From Alistipes sp. dk3624 (GTDB lineage: Bacteria > Bacteroidota > Bacteroidia > Bacteroidales > Rikenellaceae), in assembly GCF_009557455.1 (NCBI RefSeq), contig NZ_CP045651.1:2232001-2296000 (forward strand): a DNA stretch of 64,000 nt, written 5' to 3'. Below are positions 25,025 through 34,282 of the stretch, one piece after another. The notes under the pieces are model-generated. The model made no database searches. It saw only the letters and a program-made list of their open reading frames with translations, and was not told where the DNA came from. Position 1 is the first letter of the stretch, and every line of letters starts with the position of its first letter. The position numbers were made by a program, and so were the translations under genes.

Positions 25025-25858
25025 ATGAACGAAGTGCTGAACCGAATTCCGAATATCAAACATACCGGCAGCGGCATGTTTTTCCTGATGGCCGGACCTT
25101 GCGTCGTCGAGGACGCGGATATGTTGAAAACCGTGGCCGAAACAGCCTGCCGGATCACCGAGCGGCTGCGTATTCCCTATATATTCAAAGCGTCGTACCG
25201 CAAGGCGAACCGTTCGCGGCTCGACTCGTTCAGCGGGATCGGCGATGAAAAGGCGCTGAAACTGCTGGCCGACATCCGGCGCGGATTCGGCGTGCCGGTA
25301 GTGACCGATATCCACAACCCGGAAGAGGCTGCGATCGCCGCCGAATACGTCGACGTGTTGCAGATACCGGCTTTCCTGTGCCGCCAGACCGATCTGCTGG
25401 TTGCCGCCGCGAAGACCGGCAAGGTCGTCAATATCAAAAAGGGACAATTTCTCGCTCCGGAAGCGATGTCCTTCGCCGCCGGGAAAGTCCGCGATGCGGG
25501 CAATCCGAACGTGATGCTGACCGACCGGGGCACGACCTTCGGTTATTACGACCTGATCGTCGATATGCGCGGCATCCCTGCGATGCAGAACCTCGGTTAT
25601 CCCGTGGTTATGGACATTACCCATTCGTTGCAGCAGCCCAACCAGACGAGCGGCGTGACCGGCGGGCAGCCCGAAATGATCGAAACCATTGCGCGCGCAT
25701 CGGTCGCGGCCGGCGTCGATGGTCTTTTTATCGAAACGCATCCGAACCCGGCCATTGCGAAAAGCGACGGGGCGAATATGCTGGCGCTGGATCGACTGGA
25801 AAGTCTTCTCGAACGGCTGGCGCGGATTCGGGAGACGATCAACGCATTCGGAAAATAG
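25025..25858 (+). CDS. kdsA: 3-deoxy-8-phosphooctulonate synthase (KDO-8-P synthase)
   Basis: Condenses arabinose 5-phosphate with PEP to KDO 8-phosphate, the precursor of the LPS inner core. The 277 residues form a single TIM-barrel of normal length. Signature stretches are MAGPCVVEDADML near residue 21, FKASYRKANRSR near 57, NIKKGQFLAPEAM near 138, TDRGTTFGYYDLIVD, and DITHSLQQPN near 197. The product is cytosolic. It stands alone between its own promoter and the M23 gene. Confidence 0.96.
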   Translation: MNEVLNRIPNIKHTGSGMFFLMAGPCVVEDADMLKTVAETACRITERLRIPYIFKASYRKANRSRLDSFSGIGDEKALKLLADIRRGFGVPVVTDIHNPEEAAIAAEYVDVLQIPAFLCRQTDLLVAAAKTGKVVNIKKGQFLAPEAMSFAAGKVRDAGNPNVMLTDRGTTFGYYDLIVDMRGIPAMQNLGYPVVMDITHSLQQPNQTSGVTGGQPEMIETIARASVAAGVDGLFIETHPNPAIAKSDGANMLALDRLESLLERLARIRETINAFGK

Positions 25859-25924
25859 TCTTCGGACGGAGTGCCGCGCGGCGGCGCCCGTTCGTAAAAT
25901 GACCATAAAAACCTCTTTCCGGAC

Positions 25925-25956
25925 ATTGCGCGTTCGCGGGAAGGAAAGTAATTTTG
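25925..25956 (+). promoter_or_regulatory. Promoter of the M23 peptidase operon
   Basis: ATTG, 20 nt, TAATTTTG, immediately before the ATG at 25961. Transcription would begin close to or at the start codon, so the mRNA may be nearly leaderless. Confidence 0.5.
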
Positions 25957-25960
25957 CGGA

Positions 25961-27301
25961 ATGAAAAAAAATTGGAAAGTCATTGCGGTTTCCGCGGGCG
26001 GGGTGTTGGTGCTCGCCGTACTCGTTGTTTTGGCGCTGAACCGCAGCGGAGCGCCGTCCGAATCCGACGCCCTCGTTGATGTGCCTCAGGAAGATACGAC
26101 CGTCCTGCTTTACGGAATCGACGTCGGGAAATACGACCTTGCCGAGAATACCGTGGAATTCGGCGAAACGATCGGGCAGATTTTCGGTCGTTACGGCGTG
26201 GGGCCCGGCCTGGTCGATCAGATTGCCCGGAAGTCGGAGCCCGTGTTCAGCCTGCGCGGGATCAAGGCGGGGCAGAAATATACCACCTTCCAGACGAAAG
26301 ACTCGGCGGCCCGGCTGGCCTATTTCGTGTACGAGGCTTCGATGACCGATTACCTGGTGTTCGACCTGAGCGGGGATTCGGTGCGGGTCTATATGGATAC
26401 GAAGAACGTGACCGTCAAACGGCGGATGAAGACGGCCACCATTACGTCGTCTTTGTGGAATTGCATGATCGACAATGGGATGAGTCCGATGCTGGCGATG
26501 GATCTGTCGGATATTTACGCCTGGTCGATCGACTTTTTCGGGATTCAGGAAGGCGATAACTTTACGGTGATCTATGACCAGAAATACGTGGATACGGTTG
26601 AAATCGGTCACGGGACGATCTGGGGCGCGCGATTCGAACACGGCGGAAAGAACTATTATGCGATCCCGTTCATGCAGGACGGCAAAGTGAGTTACTGGGA
26701 CGAACAGGGGCAGAGCCTGCGTAAGAACCTGCTGAAAGCTCCGTTGAAATACAGCCGGATCAGTTCGCGCTTTTCGGCTTCGCGGCTGCACCCGATATTG
26801 CGTATCCGGCGTCCGCACTACGGGGTGGATTACGCCGCGCCTTCCGGTACGCCGGTCGTAGCGGTCGGAGACGGCGTGGTGATCGCCAAAGGATATGGCG
26901 GCGGAGGCGGTAATACGTTGAAAATTAAACACAATTCGGGACAGTTGGTTTCGGGCTATCTGCATTTGAAGGGGTATGCGAAAGGGATTAATAAGGGAAC
27001 CCGAGTGCGTCAGGGACAGTTGATCGGTTACGTCGGTGCGACGGGATTGGCCACCGGGCCGCACCTGGATTTCCGGTTGTGGCGCAACGGGACGCCGATC
27101 GACCCGTTAAAAGTGCCCACCGAGCCGGCCGAACCGGTTCGCGCCGCCAACAAGCAGGCGTTCGACGGAGTCCGCGACCGGATCATGGCCGAGTTGAACG
27201 GCACGTTGGCCGATAGCCTGAAAGTCACGTCGTTCGCTCCGGCCGCCGATACGTCGCGCGCGGCGAACCCCGATTCGGTGAAACAGACTCCGGCCCGATG
27301 A
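25961..27301 (+). CDS. M23 family peptidoglycan endopeptidase
   Basis: Predicted membrane-anchored LytM-type zinc endopeptidase. The 446 residues begin with an uncleaved-looking hydrophobic anchor (VIAVSAGGVLVLAVLVVLAL, 7-26). A long periplasmic region (LysM/OapA-like) follows, then the M23 core with HYGVDYAAPSG near 285, YLHLKGYAKG near 333 and the metal-binding HLDFRLW near 367. All three metal-site motifs are present, so activity is expected. A Pro/Ala-rich tail follows. Its stop overlaps the start of the next gene (ATGA), indicating co-translation. Confidence 0.92.
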   Translation: MKKNWKVIAVSAGGVLVLAVLVVLALNRSGAPSESDALVDVPQEDTTVLLYGIDVGKYDLAENTVEFGETIGQIFGRYGVGPGLVDQIARKSEPVFSLRGIKAGQKYTTFQTKDSAARLAYFVYEASMTDYLVFDLSGDSVRVYMDTKNVTVKRRMKTATITSSLWNCMIDNGMSPMLAMDLSDIYAWSIDFFGIQEGDNFTVIYDQKYVDTVEIGHGTIWGARFEHGGKNYYAIPFMQDGKVSYWDEQGQSLRKNLLKAPLKYSRISSRFSASRLHPILRIRRPHYGVDYAAPSGTPVVAVGDGVVIAKGYGGGGGNTLKIKHNSGQLVSGYLHLKGYAKGINKGTRVRQGQLIGYVGATGLATGPHLDFRLWRNGTPIDPLKVPTEPAEPVRAANKQAFDGVRDRIMAELNGTLADSLKVTSFAPAADTSRAANPDSVKQTPAR

Positions 27302-27729
27302 TCGACGAACGGATCGCGAAATTTCTCGCGGAGCATCATGTGCTGACGCTGGCGACGGAGGATGAGGAGGGGCCGTATTGTTGCAACTTGTTTTACGTTT
27401 ACCTGCCGCAGCGCAACTGGTTCGTGGCGACTTCGGCCGCCGATACGCTGCATGTGCGGCAGGCGACGCGGAATCCGCGGGTCGCCGCGTCCGTGGTGCT
27501 CGAAACCTCGGTCGTCGGCAAGGTGCGGGGATTGCAGTTGCGCGGTACGATGGCACGGCCGGAAGGGGAGGAGCGTCGGGTCGCCCGGAATGCTTACCTC
27601 AGGCGGTTTCCGTTTGCGGCGGTGATGGATCTGGAGCTGTGGATCATCCGCCCCGTTTTTTTCAAGTACACGGACAACCGGCTCGGTTTCGGAAAAAAAA
27701 TAATATGGGAAAACGATACGAACAGTTGA
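27298..27729 (+). CDS. Pyridoxamine 5'-phosphate oxidase family protein
   Basis: 143-residue protein with the split-barrel FMN-binding fold expected from its pattern: IAKFLAEHHVLTLATEDEEG, CNLFYVYLPQRNWFVATS, RNPRVAASVV. The family includes YhbP-like proteins of unknown substrate, so oxidase activity should not be assumed. It overlaps the M23 stop by 4 bp and is followed at once by the epimerase gene, forming a four-gene operon to ispD. Confidence 0.82.
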   Translation: MIDERIAKFLAEHHVLTLATEDEEGPYCCNLFYVYLPQRNWFVATSAADTLHVRQATRNPRVAASVVLETSVVGKVRGLQLRGTMARPEGEERRVARNAYLRRFPFAAVMDLELWIIRPVFFKYTDNRLGFGKKIIWENDTNS

Positions 27730-27730
27730 A

Positions 27731-28765
27731 TTGAATACGCTGAAAGACAAACGAATTACGGTTACCGGAGGAACCGGATTGGTGGGTAGTCACCTCGTTG
27801 CCGAACTGCTCCGCGCCGGGTGCACGGTGAGGATGTTGGTACGCGATATAAAGCGGCAACAGTTGTTGCACCGGACGCTGGAGCGCATGGGTGTTTCGTC
27901 TTTTTACGACCGGATCGAATTTCGGGAAACGGCGCTGAATAACCCGCATGCGCTGCGTGAAGCGGTGGAGGGAACCGACGTGCTGTTCCACTGTGCGGCG
28001 CAGGTTTCTTTCGATCCGGAAAGGTCGGACGAAATTATCGTTGCGAATACCGAACTGGCGACGCATGTCGTGAACGCCTGCCTCGACAGCGGGGTCGGCT
28101 TGCTGGTGCATGTCAGTTCCGTGGCGACGCTCGGCCCGGCCCGGCCCGGGGAGAAGCTGGTCGATGAAACGTGCATACCGGACAGTCTGGTCGGATTGTC
28201 GGCCTATTCGGTCAGTAAGTTCTATGCGGAAAATATCGTCCGGCGGGGCGCCCTGCAGGGGTTGCGGACGGTTGTCGTCAATCCGTCGATCGTTATCGGC
28301 GAAGGGGACTGGAAATCGGGAAGTTCCCAGTTGATCGCATTCGGTGCCCACGGGAACTTTTTCTATACGAAAGGCGTAAAGGGGTACGTGGATGTCCGGG
28401 ACGTGGCGCGGGCGACGGTTTTGTTGGCCGAAGTGCCGGAAGCTGTCGGACAGCGGTATATTCTTTCCGCCGAAAACCTTCCGTTCAAAGCGTTTTTTTC
28501 GATCGTCGCCGAGACGGCCGGCCGCCGTTTGCCGCGCATTTGTATCGGAACCCGTGCGCTGAACCTGGCCGCCGCCGCCGAGCGGGAACTTCGGCGGGTG
28601 ACCCGGCACAAGCAGCTCCTGTCCGAATCGATCCTGTCCAGCGCCGTCAGCAGTTCGTATTACAGCAATGAAAAGGTGTTGCGGACGCTCGATTTCGAAT
28701 TTACCCCGGTGCAGGAGACGCTGCGAAGAGTCACCCGGGCCTATCTGGAAGAGAAGAAGAGATGA
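27731..28765 (+). CDS. NAD(P)-dependent epimerase/dehydratase (extended SDR), TTG start
   Basis: Extended short-chain dehydrogenase of 344 residues. The Rossmann motif TGGTGLVGSHL lies at residues 12-22, with the catalytic YSVSKFYAE (YxxxK) near 157. The Rossmann motif would be lost with the first in-frame ATG (residue 36), so the TTG at 27731, 1 bp after the previous stop, is taken as the start. Resembles the dihydroflavonol-reductase-like group; substrate unknown. The stop overlaps the ispD ATG. Confidence 0.88.
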   Translation: MNTLKDKRITVTGGTGLVGSHLVAELLRAGCTVRMLVRDIKRQQLLHRTLERMGVSSFYDRIEFRETALNNPHALREAVEGTDVLFHCAAQVSFDPERSDEIIVANTELATHVVNACLDSGVGLLVHVSSVATLGPARPGEKLVDETCIPDSLVGLSAYSVSKFYAENIVRRGALQGLRTVVVNPSIVIGEGDWKSGSSQLIAFGAHGNFFYTKGVKGYVDVRDVARATVLLAEVPEAVGQRYILSAENLPFKAFFSIVAETAGRRLPRICIGTRALNLAAAAERELRRVTRHKQLLSESILSSAVSSSYYSNEKVLRTLDFEFTPVQETLRRVTRAYLEEKKR

Positions 28766-29433
28766 ACCGTATCGCTGTGATTATCGTGGCCGGAGGTAGC
28801 GGCTCGCGGATGGGCGCCGAGGTTCCCAAGCAGTTCCTGGTGCTCGACGGGTTGCCGATCCTGATGCATACGATCCGGCGTTTCGCCGAGACGCTGGCGG
28901 ATGCCCGGACGATCGTCGTACTGCCCGCAGCGCATATCGGCTATTGGCGGAATCTTTGCCGCGAATACGCTTTTACGACGCCGCATGAAGTCTGCGAGGG
29001 CGGAGCGACCCGTTTCGAGTCGGTGCGCCGCGGATTGGATCATGCGGGCGATGCCGGACTGGTCGCCGTACACGACGGCGTGCGGCCGCTGGTCGGCCGG
29101 GAAGTGATTCTGCGGGCCGTGCGGGATGCGCAGGCCTACGGGGCCGTGATTCCGGTCGTCGTACCGGTCGATTCGCTGCGGCGGATCGCGGACGGGGGCA
29201 GCAACATCGTAGACCGTTCTGCGTTCCGCATCGTCCAGACTCCGCAGGTTTTCCGCACGGAAATTCTCCGGAAAGCCTATCGACAGCCTTTTCGGGACTC
29301 TTTTACCGACGATGCGAGCGTGGTCGAGGCGGACGGCGGACGGATATATCTTTGCGAAGGTTCTTATATGAATATCAAAATTACTACGCCGGTCGATATC
29401 GTGACGGCCGAGGCGTTGCTGAAAGTCCGATAG
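28762..29433 (+). CDS. ispD: 2-C-methyl-D-erythritol 4-phosphate cytidylyltransferase
   Basis: Third step of the MEP isoprenoid pathway: MEP plus CTP gives CDP-ME. The 223 residues are normal for a monofunctional IspD. The nucleotide-binding VAGGSGSRMGAEVPKQF is at 9-25, AVHDGVRPLV near 100, and the substrate loop DSFTDDASVVEADGG near 185. It overlaps the epimerase by 4 bp. A polyprenyl synthase that consumes pathway products lies about 2.5 kb away on the other strand. Confidence 0.95.
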   Translation: MNRIAVIIVAGGSGSRMGAEVPKQFLVLDGLPILMHTIRRFAETLADARTIVVLPAAHIGYWRNLCREYAFTTPHEVCEGGATRFESVRRGLDHAGDAGLVAVHDGVRPLVGREVILRAVRDAQAYGAVIPVVVPVDSLRRIADGGSNIVDRSAFRIVQTPQVFRTEILRKAYRQPFRDSFTDDASVVEADGGRIYLCEGSYMNIKITTPVDIVTAEALLKVR

Positions 29434-29490
29434 TACCGCCGCGTCAGTCCGTTCCGCCCGTACCTTGGGTCTTTTTAGAGAATCCGTGGA

Positions 29491-30585
29491 TTACTGTTTG
29501 TGCATGAATTTTTTCTTGATCCAGCGCGGGAAGATGATCGCGCCGATGGCGAGGTAGGGGTAGTAAGTTACCCCGCGCCACAGCAGGGCGATCAGCGTGG
29601 CCGCTCCCAACTGCATCGCCGGCGAAACGCTGATCAGGTCGCTGCAATAGCTCGAAAATACGTATTCTGCGAAGCCGCTTCCGCCGGGGGTAGGCATCAC
29701 CAGCATCATGATCCAGATCACCAGCTGCCGCGCGAACAGCAGGAATTGGTCGCTGACTGCGAAAAAGGCCATGATCAGCGCATTGGCCACCAGGTAGCGC
29801 GAACTCCACGACAGGAAGGTCGAAGAACACGCTTTCAGCCAAAATTTGTAGTTGTAGCGCCGGATTTCGTGCGACGAGCGGATGATGTCCGTGCCGGTCT
29901 GTCCGGCCGCATGGTACCAGCGGCGCAGGAATTTCAGTTTGAAAACTTTCAACAGCAGCCATTTCAGCCCGCGCGGATTGACGAACAGCCCGTACGAAAG
30001 CACCAGCACGAATCCCAGTTTCAGGAAATAGCCGGTCAGCGCGATTCCCATCAGGCTGCGCGTAAGCACTCCGGAAGAGGTTGAAACGTCGAAAAGTTCC
30101 GACGGGCCGACGATCAGTATCAGCAGCGGGAACATCACGATGAAATAGAGTTCGTCGAGGAACGAGGTGAGCATTACGATCGCCGAGCTGCGCCCGACGC
30201 TGATCCCTTCTTTGTGGACGTAGATGATCGCGACGCTGGTGCCCCCGACGGCCGACGGCGTGATCGCCGACGTGAACTCCCACAGCATGATGACCCGGAA
30301 CGCCTGCCGCCACGAAAGCTGGTTGTTGCTGAGGATGCGGATACGGATGATGTAGCCGATGTCGCGGCCGAACATGAACACCACGGCCATAACGAGCCAG
30401 AACACCATGTGCCACGAGAAAGTGATTCCGGAAAACACCTGGATGTCGAAGTCTTTCCACAGCATGTACCCTACCGCTCCCAATCCGATGAGGATCGGAT
30501 AGAAAGCGTTCGAAAGCCGTATCTTGCTCAACGGGCTTTTCGGCGGATGCTGCGGCTCCGGGGTATTTTCGGGTCGGTTGTTCAT
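29491..30585 (-). CDS. LPG synthase TM-domain/flippase-like membrane protein
   Basis: Polytopic inner-membrane protein of the UPF0104 / lysylphosphatidylglycerol-synthase-TM family, 364 residues with about 7-8 hydrophobic helices. Recognisable stretches are FRVIMLWEFTSAITPSAVGG and the C-terminal MLVMPTPGGSGFAEYVFSSY, both conserved in the family. There is no soluble aminoacyl-transfer domain, so it is not a full MprF. Family members act as lipid flippases or unknown envelope proteins. It lies 7 bp downstream of the U32 gene on the same strand. Confidence 0.85.
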   Translation of the reverse strand: MNNRPENTPEPQHPPKSPLSKIRLSNAFYPILIGLGAVGYMLWKDFDIQVFSGITFSWHMVFWLVMAVVFMFGRDIGYIIRIRILSNNQLSWRQAFRVIMLWEFTSAITPSAVGGTSVAIIYVHKEGISVGRSSAIVMLTSFLDELYFIVMFPLLILIVGPSELFDVSTSSGVLTRSLMGIALTGYFLKLGFVLVLSYGLFVNPRGLKWLLLKVFKLKFLRRWYHAAGQTGTDIIRSSHEIRRYNYKFWLKACSSTFLSWSSRYLVANALIMAFFAVSDQFLLFARQLVIWIMMLVMPTPGGSGFAEYVFSSYCSDLISVSPAMQLGAATLIALLWRGVTYYPYLAIGAIIFPRWIKKKFMHKQ

Positions 30586-30592
30586 TGTCTGT

Positions 30593-31861
30593 TTACCGGT
30601 TGTCCGGGACTTTTCCGGACGGTACCATTTTATTGAGTTTATCCCCGCGTCGTACCGGCGAAGGGGTTTTTACGGAACAATAGACGCCCTGAGGAACCCG
30701 TTCGGCGGATTTCAGGGCTACCCGGATGTCTTCGGCCGTGAATTCCAACACTCCGGTCGTCTCTCCGGTGATGAAAACTTCCTCTCCGGCTTCCAGCGGA
30801 GCCGCTTCGACCAGGATCTCCGCTACGCCGATCCGGGAGAAGTAATTCGTTACCTTGCCGACGTACACCTTGCGCATCGTGGCGGACGACCCGTAGTGAC
30901 TGCTCCACTGTCCGGCCCGTTCGCCGAGGTAGTACCCGCCCCAGAAACCGCGGTTGAATACGGTCTGCAGCCGCTGCTTCCATGCCTCGGCCTTTTCCGG
31001 GGTATACGTTCCGGCTTCGATCGCCCGCAGCGCTTCGTCGTAGCATTCGACGACCCGTTTGACGTATTCCGCCGAACGGGCCCGGCCCTCGATCTTCAGC
31101 ACCCGCACTCCGGCCTCCAGGAAACGGTCGAGGAAATCGACCGTGCAGAGGTCCTTCGGCGACATGATATAATGGTTCTCGATCTCCAGTTCTTCGCCGG
31201 TATCTTTGTCCCTGACCTCGTAAGCCCTGCGGCAGATCTGGCGACAGCTTCCCCGGTTTGCCGAACAGTTCGTGTGGTGCAGGCTCAGGTAGCATTTGCC
31301 GGAGATGGCCATGCAGAGCGCACCGTGCGCGAACATTTCGATTTTGACCGGTTTGCCGTGCGGACCGCGGATATCCCGCTCGAGAATGCCGCGGCGGATC
31401 GCCTGCACCTGCGCGAGGCTCAATTCGCGTGCCAGTACCACCACGTCGGCATATTGCGCGTAAAATGCGACCGATTCGATGTTCGACACGTTCAGTTGCG
31501 TGGAGATGTGGACTTCGAGACCGATCGATCGGGCGTAGAAAATCGCCGCCTGATCCGATGCGATCACGGCGTCCACGCCTTCCCGTCGGGCCCTGTCCAG
31601 AATCCGGCGCATTTCGGGCAGGTCTTCGTCGTATAGGATCGTATTGACGGTCAGGTAAGTGCGGATGCCGTTCTCGCGGGCGGTCGCGACGATCCTTGCC
31701 AGGTCGTCCAGCGTGAAGTTGAACGACGACCGGGCGCGCATGTTCAGTTGTTCGACGCCGAAATAGATCGAATCGGCTCCGGCCTGCACGGCCGCCGCCA
31801 GCGATTCGTAGCAGCCTACCGGCGCCATGATCTCGATTTCGTCGCGTTTTATCTTTTCCAT
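30593..31861 (-). CDS. Peptidase U32 family protein (TrhP-like)
   Basis: 422-residue U32 protein. It has the family signature EMFAHGALCMAISGKCYLS near residue 180, Cys residues in NRGSCRQICRRAYEV that could bind an Fe-S cluster, and a C-terminal beta-barrel domain (about 330-422). E. coli relatives TrhP/YegQ hydroxylate tRNA uridine 34, so an RNA-modification role is more likely than proteolysis; this is inference from family. It is co-directional with the polyprenyl synthase (46 bp) and the membrane protein (7 bp). Confidence 0.88.
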   Translation of the reverse strand: MEKIKRDEIEIMAPVGCYESLAAAVQAGADSIYFGVEQLNMRARSSFNFTLDDLARIVATARENGIRTYLTVNTILYDEDLPEMRRILDRARREGVDAVIASDQAAIFYARSIGLEVHISTQLNVSNIESVAFYAQYADVVVLARELSLAQVQAIRRGILERDIRGPHGKPVKIEMFAHGALCMAISGKCYLSLHHTNCSANRGSCRQICRRAYEVRDKDTGEELEIENHYIMSPKDLCTVDFLDRFLEAGVRVLKIEGRARSAEYVKRVVECYDEALRAIEAGTYTPEKAEAWKQRLQTVFNRGFWGGYYLGERAGQWSSHYGSSATMRKVYVGKVTNYFSRIGVAEILVEAAPLEAGEEVFITGETTGVLEFTAEDIRVALKSAERVPQGVYCSVKTPSPVRRGDKLNKMVPSGKVPDNR

Positions 31862-31907
31862 CGTTTTGCAGTTGGGGCGCGTTGTCCCCGTTTTTTCGAA
31901 AGGCCCG

Positions 31908-32882
31908 TTATTTTTTGCGGTTCAACAGGGTTTCGCTCAGTTCCTGCAGCGGGACGATGCGTTCGATCCCGACTTCCAGGCTGTTGAGGATTCGGTCGGC
32001 ATTGCGGAAATAGTCGGCGATCGCCTTTTCGGTGATCTTCCGGACTCCCAGCCGGTCGTAGATGCCACGCACGGTTTCGATTTTCTCCGCCGCCGACATG
32101 CCGCCGTCGTGCAGCCGCGCGAGCAGTTCGCCGCGGGTGGCCGCATCGGCGGTTTTCAGCGCCGTAGTCAGCAGGAACGTTTTTTTGCCGGCCAGGATAT
32201 CCCCGCCGATCGGTTTGCCGAATACGGCGGCATCGCCGTACGTGTCGAACAGGTCGTCCTGCAGTTGGAAAGCCAGTCCGACGTTGATCCCGAAGTTGTA
32301 TAACAGTTCGGCCTGCCACGGTTGGGCTTCCGCGCAGATTGCCCCGAGTTTGAGCGCGCCGGCCAACAGCACGCCCGTTTTCAGCCGGATCATCTCCAGG
32401 TACCGGTCGACCGTTACGTCGTCGCGCGATTCGAAGTCCATGTCGTACTGCTGTCCTTCGCAGACGCCGATGGCCGTTTCGTTGAACGTTTCGAGTAGCT
32501 GCGGCAGCACTCTCCGGTCGCATCCGCACAACAGTTTATAAGCGTAGATCATCATTGCGTCGCCGGACAGGATCGCCACGTTGTCGTTCCAGCGCGTATG
32601 CACGGCCGGTTTGCCGCGACGGGTGTCGGAACGGTCCATGATGTCGTCGTGCAGCAGCGTGAAGTTGTGGAACACTTCGACGGCGAGAGCGGCCGGTTTG
32701 GCGCAGTCGATCTCATCGCGGAACAGGTTGCAGGCCATCAGCAGCGCGACCGGACGGATTCGTTTGCCGCCCTCTTCGAGCGAATAGACGATCGGAGCGT
32801 ACAGCAGTTCGGGCTGCTGCGGATATTTCAGGTTTTTGATTTCGTTCTGAACGATATCGGCCAGTTCGTGGAAAGAGTACAT
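31908..32882 (-). CDS. Polyprenyl (all-trans) diphosphate synthase
   Basis: Elongates allylic diphosphates with IPP for menaquinone side chains or related lipids; chain length cannot be read directly. 324 residues, all-helical. The first Asp-rich motif LLHDDIMDRSDTRRG is near 75-90 and the second, FQLQDDLFDTYGD, near 208-220. Normal length for IspB/HepT-type enzymes. It starts 39 nt after a TAACTTTG -7 box and heads a three-gene minus-strand operon. Confidence 0.92.
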   Translation of the reverse strand: MYSFHELADIVQNEIKNLKYPQQPELLYAPIVYSLEEGGKRIRPVALLMACNLFRDEIDCAKPAALAVEVFHNFTLLHDDIMDRSDTRRGKPAVHTRWNDNVAILSGDAMMIYAYKLLCGCDRRVLPQLLETFNETAIGVCEGQQYDMDFESRDDVTVDRYLEMIRLKTGVLLAGALKLGAICAEAQPWQAELLYNFGINVGLAFQLQDDLFDTYGDAAVFGKPIGGDILAGKKTFLLTTALKTADAATRGELLARLHDGGMSAAEKIETVRGIYDRLGVRKITEKAIADYFRNADRILNSLEVGIERIVPLQELSETLLNRKK

Positions 32883-32920
32883 AATGCCGGATTTTAAGGG
32901 TCTTCCGTTTGATTCGGATG

Positions 32921-32928
32921 CAAAGTTA
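32921..32928 (-). promoter_or_regulatory. -7 element of the polyprenyl synthase operon
   Basis: Minus-strand TAACTTTG matches TAnnTTTG. The -33 box is unclear. Confidence 0.5.
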
Positions 32929-33043
32929 AGAAAAAAACGTTACGGCCGTACCGGGGCGTCCGGCGGAACGTTGCCGCCGGACGCGCAATCTGTCCGGATT
33001 GCGAAATAATATCGGCGCGTCGCCGTTATTTTCAAACCGGATG

Positions 33044-33073
33044 CTTGCAGGGATGATTTTTTTTGTATATTTG
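33044..33073 (+). promoter_or_regulatory. Promoter of the ROK kinase gene
   Basis: CTTG, 18 nt, TATATTTG, leaving a leader of about 60 nt rich in A/T. Divergent from the polyprenyl synthase promoter. Confidence 0.55.
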
Positions 33074-33138
33074 AAAGACATTTTACGTGATTCGCAACCA
33101 TTTGAAATAATTAAATAATTTAAAACCTGATTTAACAG

Positions 33139-34107
33139 ATGAAAAAAGTAGCAGTTGGCGTGGATATCGGAGGTACCAATTCCGCCTATGGTTTAGTCGA
33201 CGAGCAGGGGAATATTTTGAGCGAGGGCGTATTTCCGACCCGCAATTTCCCGGATTCGGATCTTTATATCGAAGAGTTGTATATCGGAATCCAGAATCTG
33301 CTGAAGACGGCCGGAGAAGAGTACGAACTGATCGGAGTGGGTATCGGCGCGCCCAACGGCAACTTTTATAAAGGAACGATCGAATTCGCGCCCAACTTAC
33401 CGTGGAAGGGCACGGTGAATTTGGTCGAAAAAATGAAGCGTTTCTTCCCGACGCTGCCGGTGATCGTTACCAACGACGCCAATGCGGCGGCCGTCGGCGA
33501 AATGGTATACGGCGGCGCGCGCGGCATGAAGGACTTTTTGGTCGTGACGCTCGGCACGGGACTCGGCAGCGGGTTCGTAGCCAACGGCCAGTTGATTTAC
33601 GGGCACGACGGTTTCGCCGGCGAGCTCGGGCACGTGACGGTCAGCCATACGGGGCGCGTCTGCGGATGCGGTCGCAAGGGATGTCTCGAAACTTATGTTT
33701 CGGCGACCGGGATCAAACGAACGATTTTCAAGCTGATGGCCGACAGCATCGAGGACAGCGAATTCCGGCATGTGACGTTTACCGACCTGACTGCCGAAAT
33801 GATTACCAAAGCGGCGCTCAACGGCGACCCGTTGGCAATCGAAGCGTACGAATACACCGGCATGTTGCTCGGACGCGCGCTGGCTGATGCGGTGAGCATC
33901 ACCAGTCCCGAGGCGATCTTCCTGTTCGGCGGATTGGCCAAGGCCGGCAAGTATATTTTCGAGCCGACGAAGAAATACATGGAGATGAACATGATGCCGA
34001 TTTTCCGCAACAAGGTGAAATTGTTGCCGTCCGGTATCGACGGGAAAAACGCCGCCGTTCTCGGGGCGTCGGCTCTCGCATGGCAGCATGTGCAAAACAA
34101 GGGATAA
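33139..34107 (+). CDS. ROK family sugar kinase (glucokinase-like)
   Basis: Cytosolic ATP-dependent hexose kinase of the ROK family, 322 residues. It shows the phosphate-binding VGVDIGGTNSAYGLV at 7-21, the catalytic VTNDANAAAVGE near 109, TLGTGLGSGF near 136, and the zinc motif CGCGRKGCLETY near 175. No N-terminal DNA-binding domain, so it is a kinase rather than a NagC/XylR regulator. Glucose is the probable substrate, but other hexoses are possible. Confidence 0.93.
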   Translation: MKKVAVGVDIGGTNSAYGLVDEQGNILSEGVFPTRNFPDSDLYIEELYIGIQNLLKTAGEEYELIGVGIGAPNGNFYKGTIEFAPNLPWKGTVNLVEKMKRFFPTLPVIVTNDANAAAVGEMVYGGARGMKDFLVVTLGTGLGSGFVANGQLIYGHDGFAGELGHVTVSHTGRVCGCGRKGCLETYVSATGIKRTIFKLMADSIEDSEFRHVTFTDLTAEMITKAALNGDPLAIEAYEYTGMLLGRALADAVSITSPEAIFLFGGLAKAGKYIFEPTKKYMEMNMMPIFRNKVKLLPSGIDGKNAAVLGASALAWQHVQNKG

Positions 34108-34200
34108 ATATTCCCATACTGTTATGTGTGCAAACTAGAGTGAGCCTGACAGATACGACTGTCCGGTAAGAGGTCGGGCCTTTCCGGAAATTGGTTTTTG

Positions 34201-34230
34201 AAAGCCCTCCCCATTCGGGGAGCGGCTTTT
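34201..34230 (+). terminator. Terminator after the ROK kinase
   Basis: AAAGCC CTCCCC, loop ATTC, GGGGAG and GGCTTT with one bulged C, followed by seven Ts. Confidence 0.8.
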
Positions 34231-34282
34231 TTTACGATTCTACCGAGATTTCTGTTAGTTAAAATACTTTCGCCATAAAAAA

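Noticed and set aside
34115-34200. tRNA-like sequence after the ROK kinase
   Set aside because: No T-loop GGTTCRA motif, no cloverleaf and no CCA; the only structure is the terminator at 34201.
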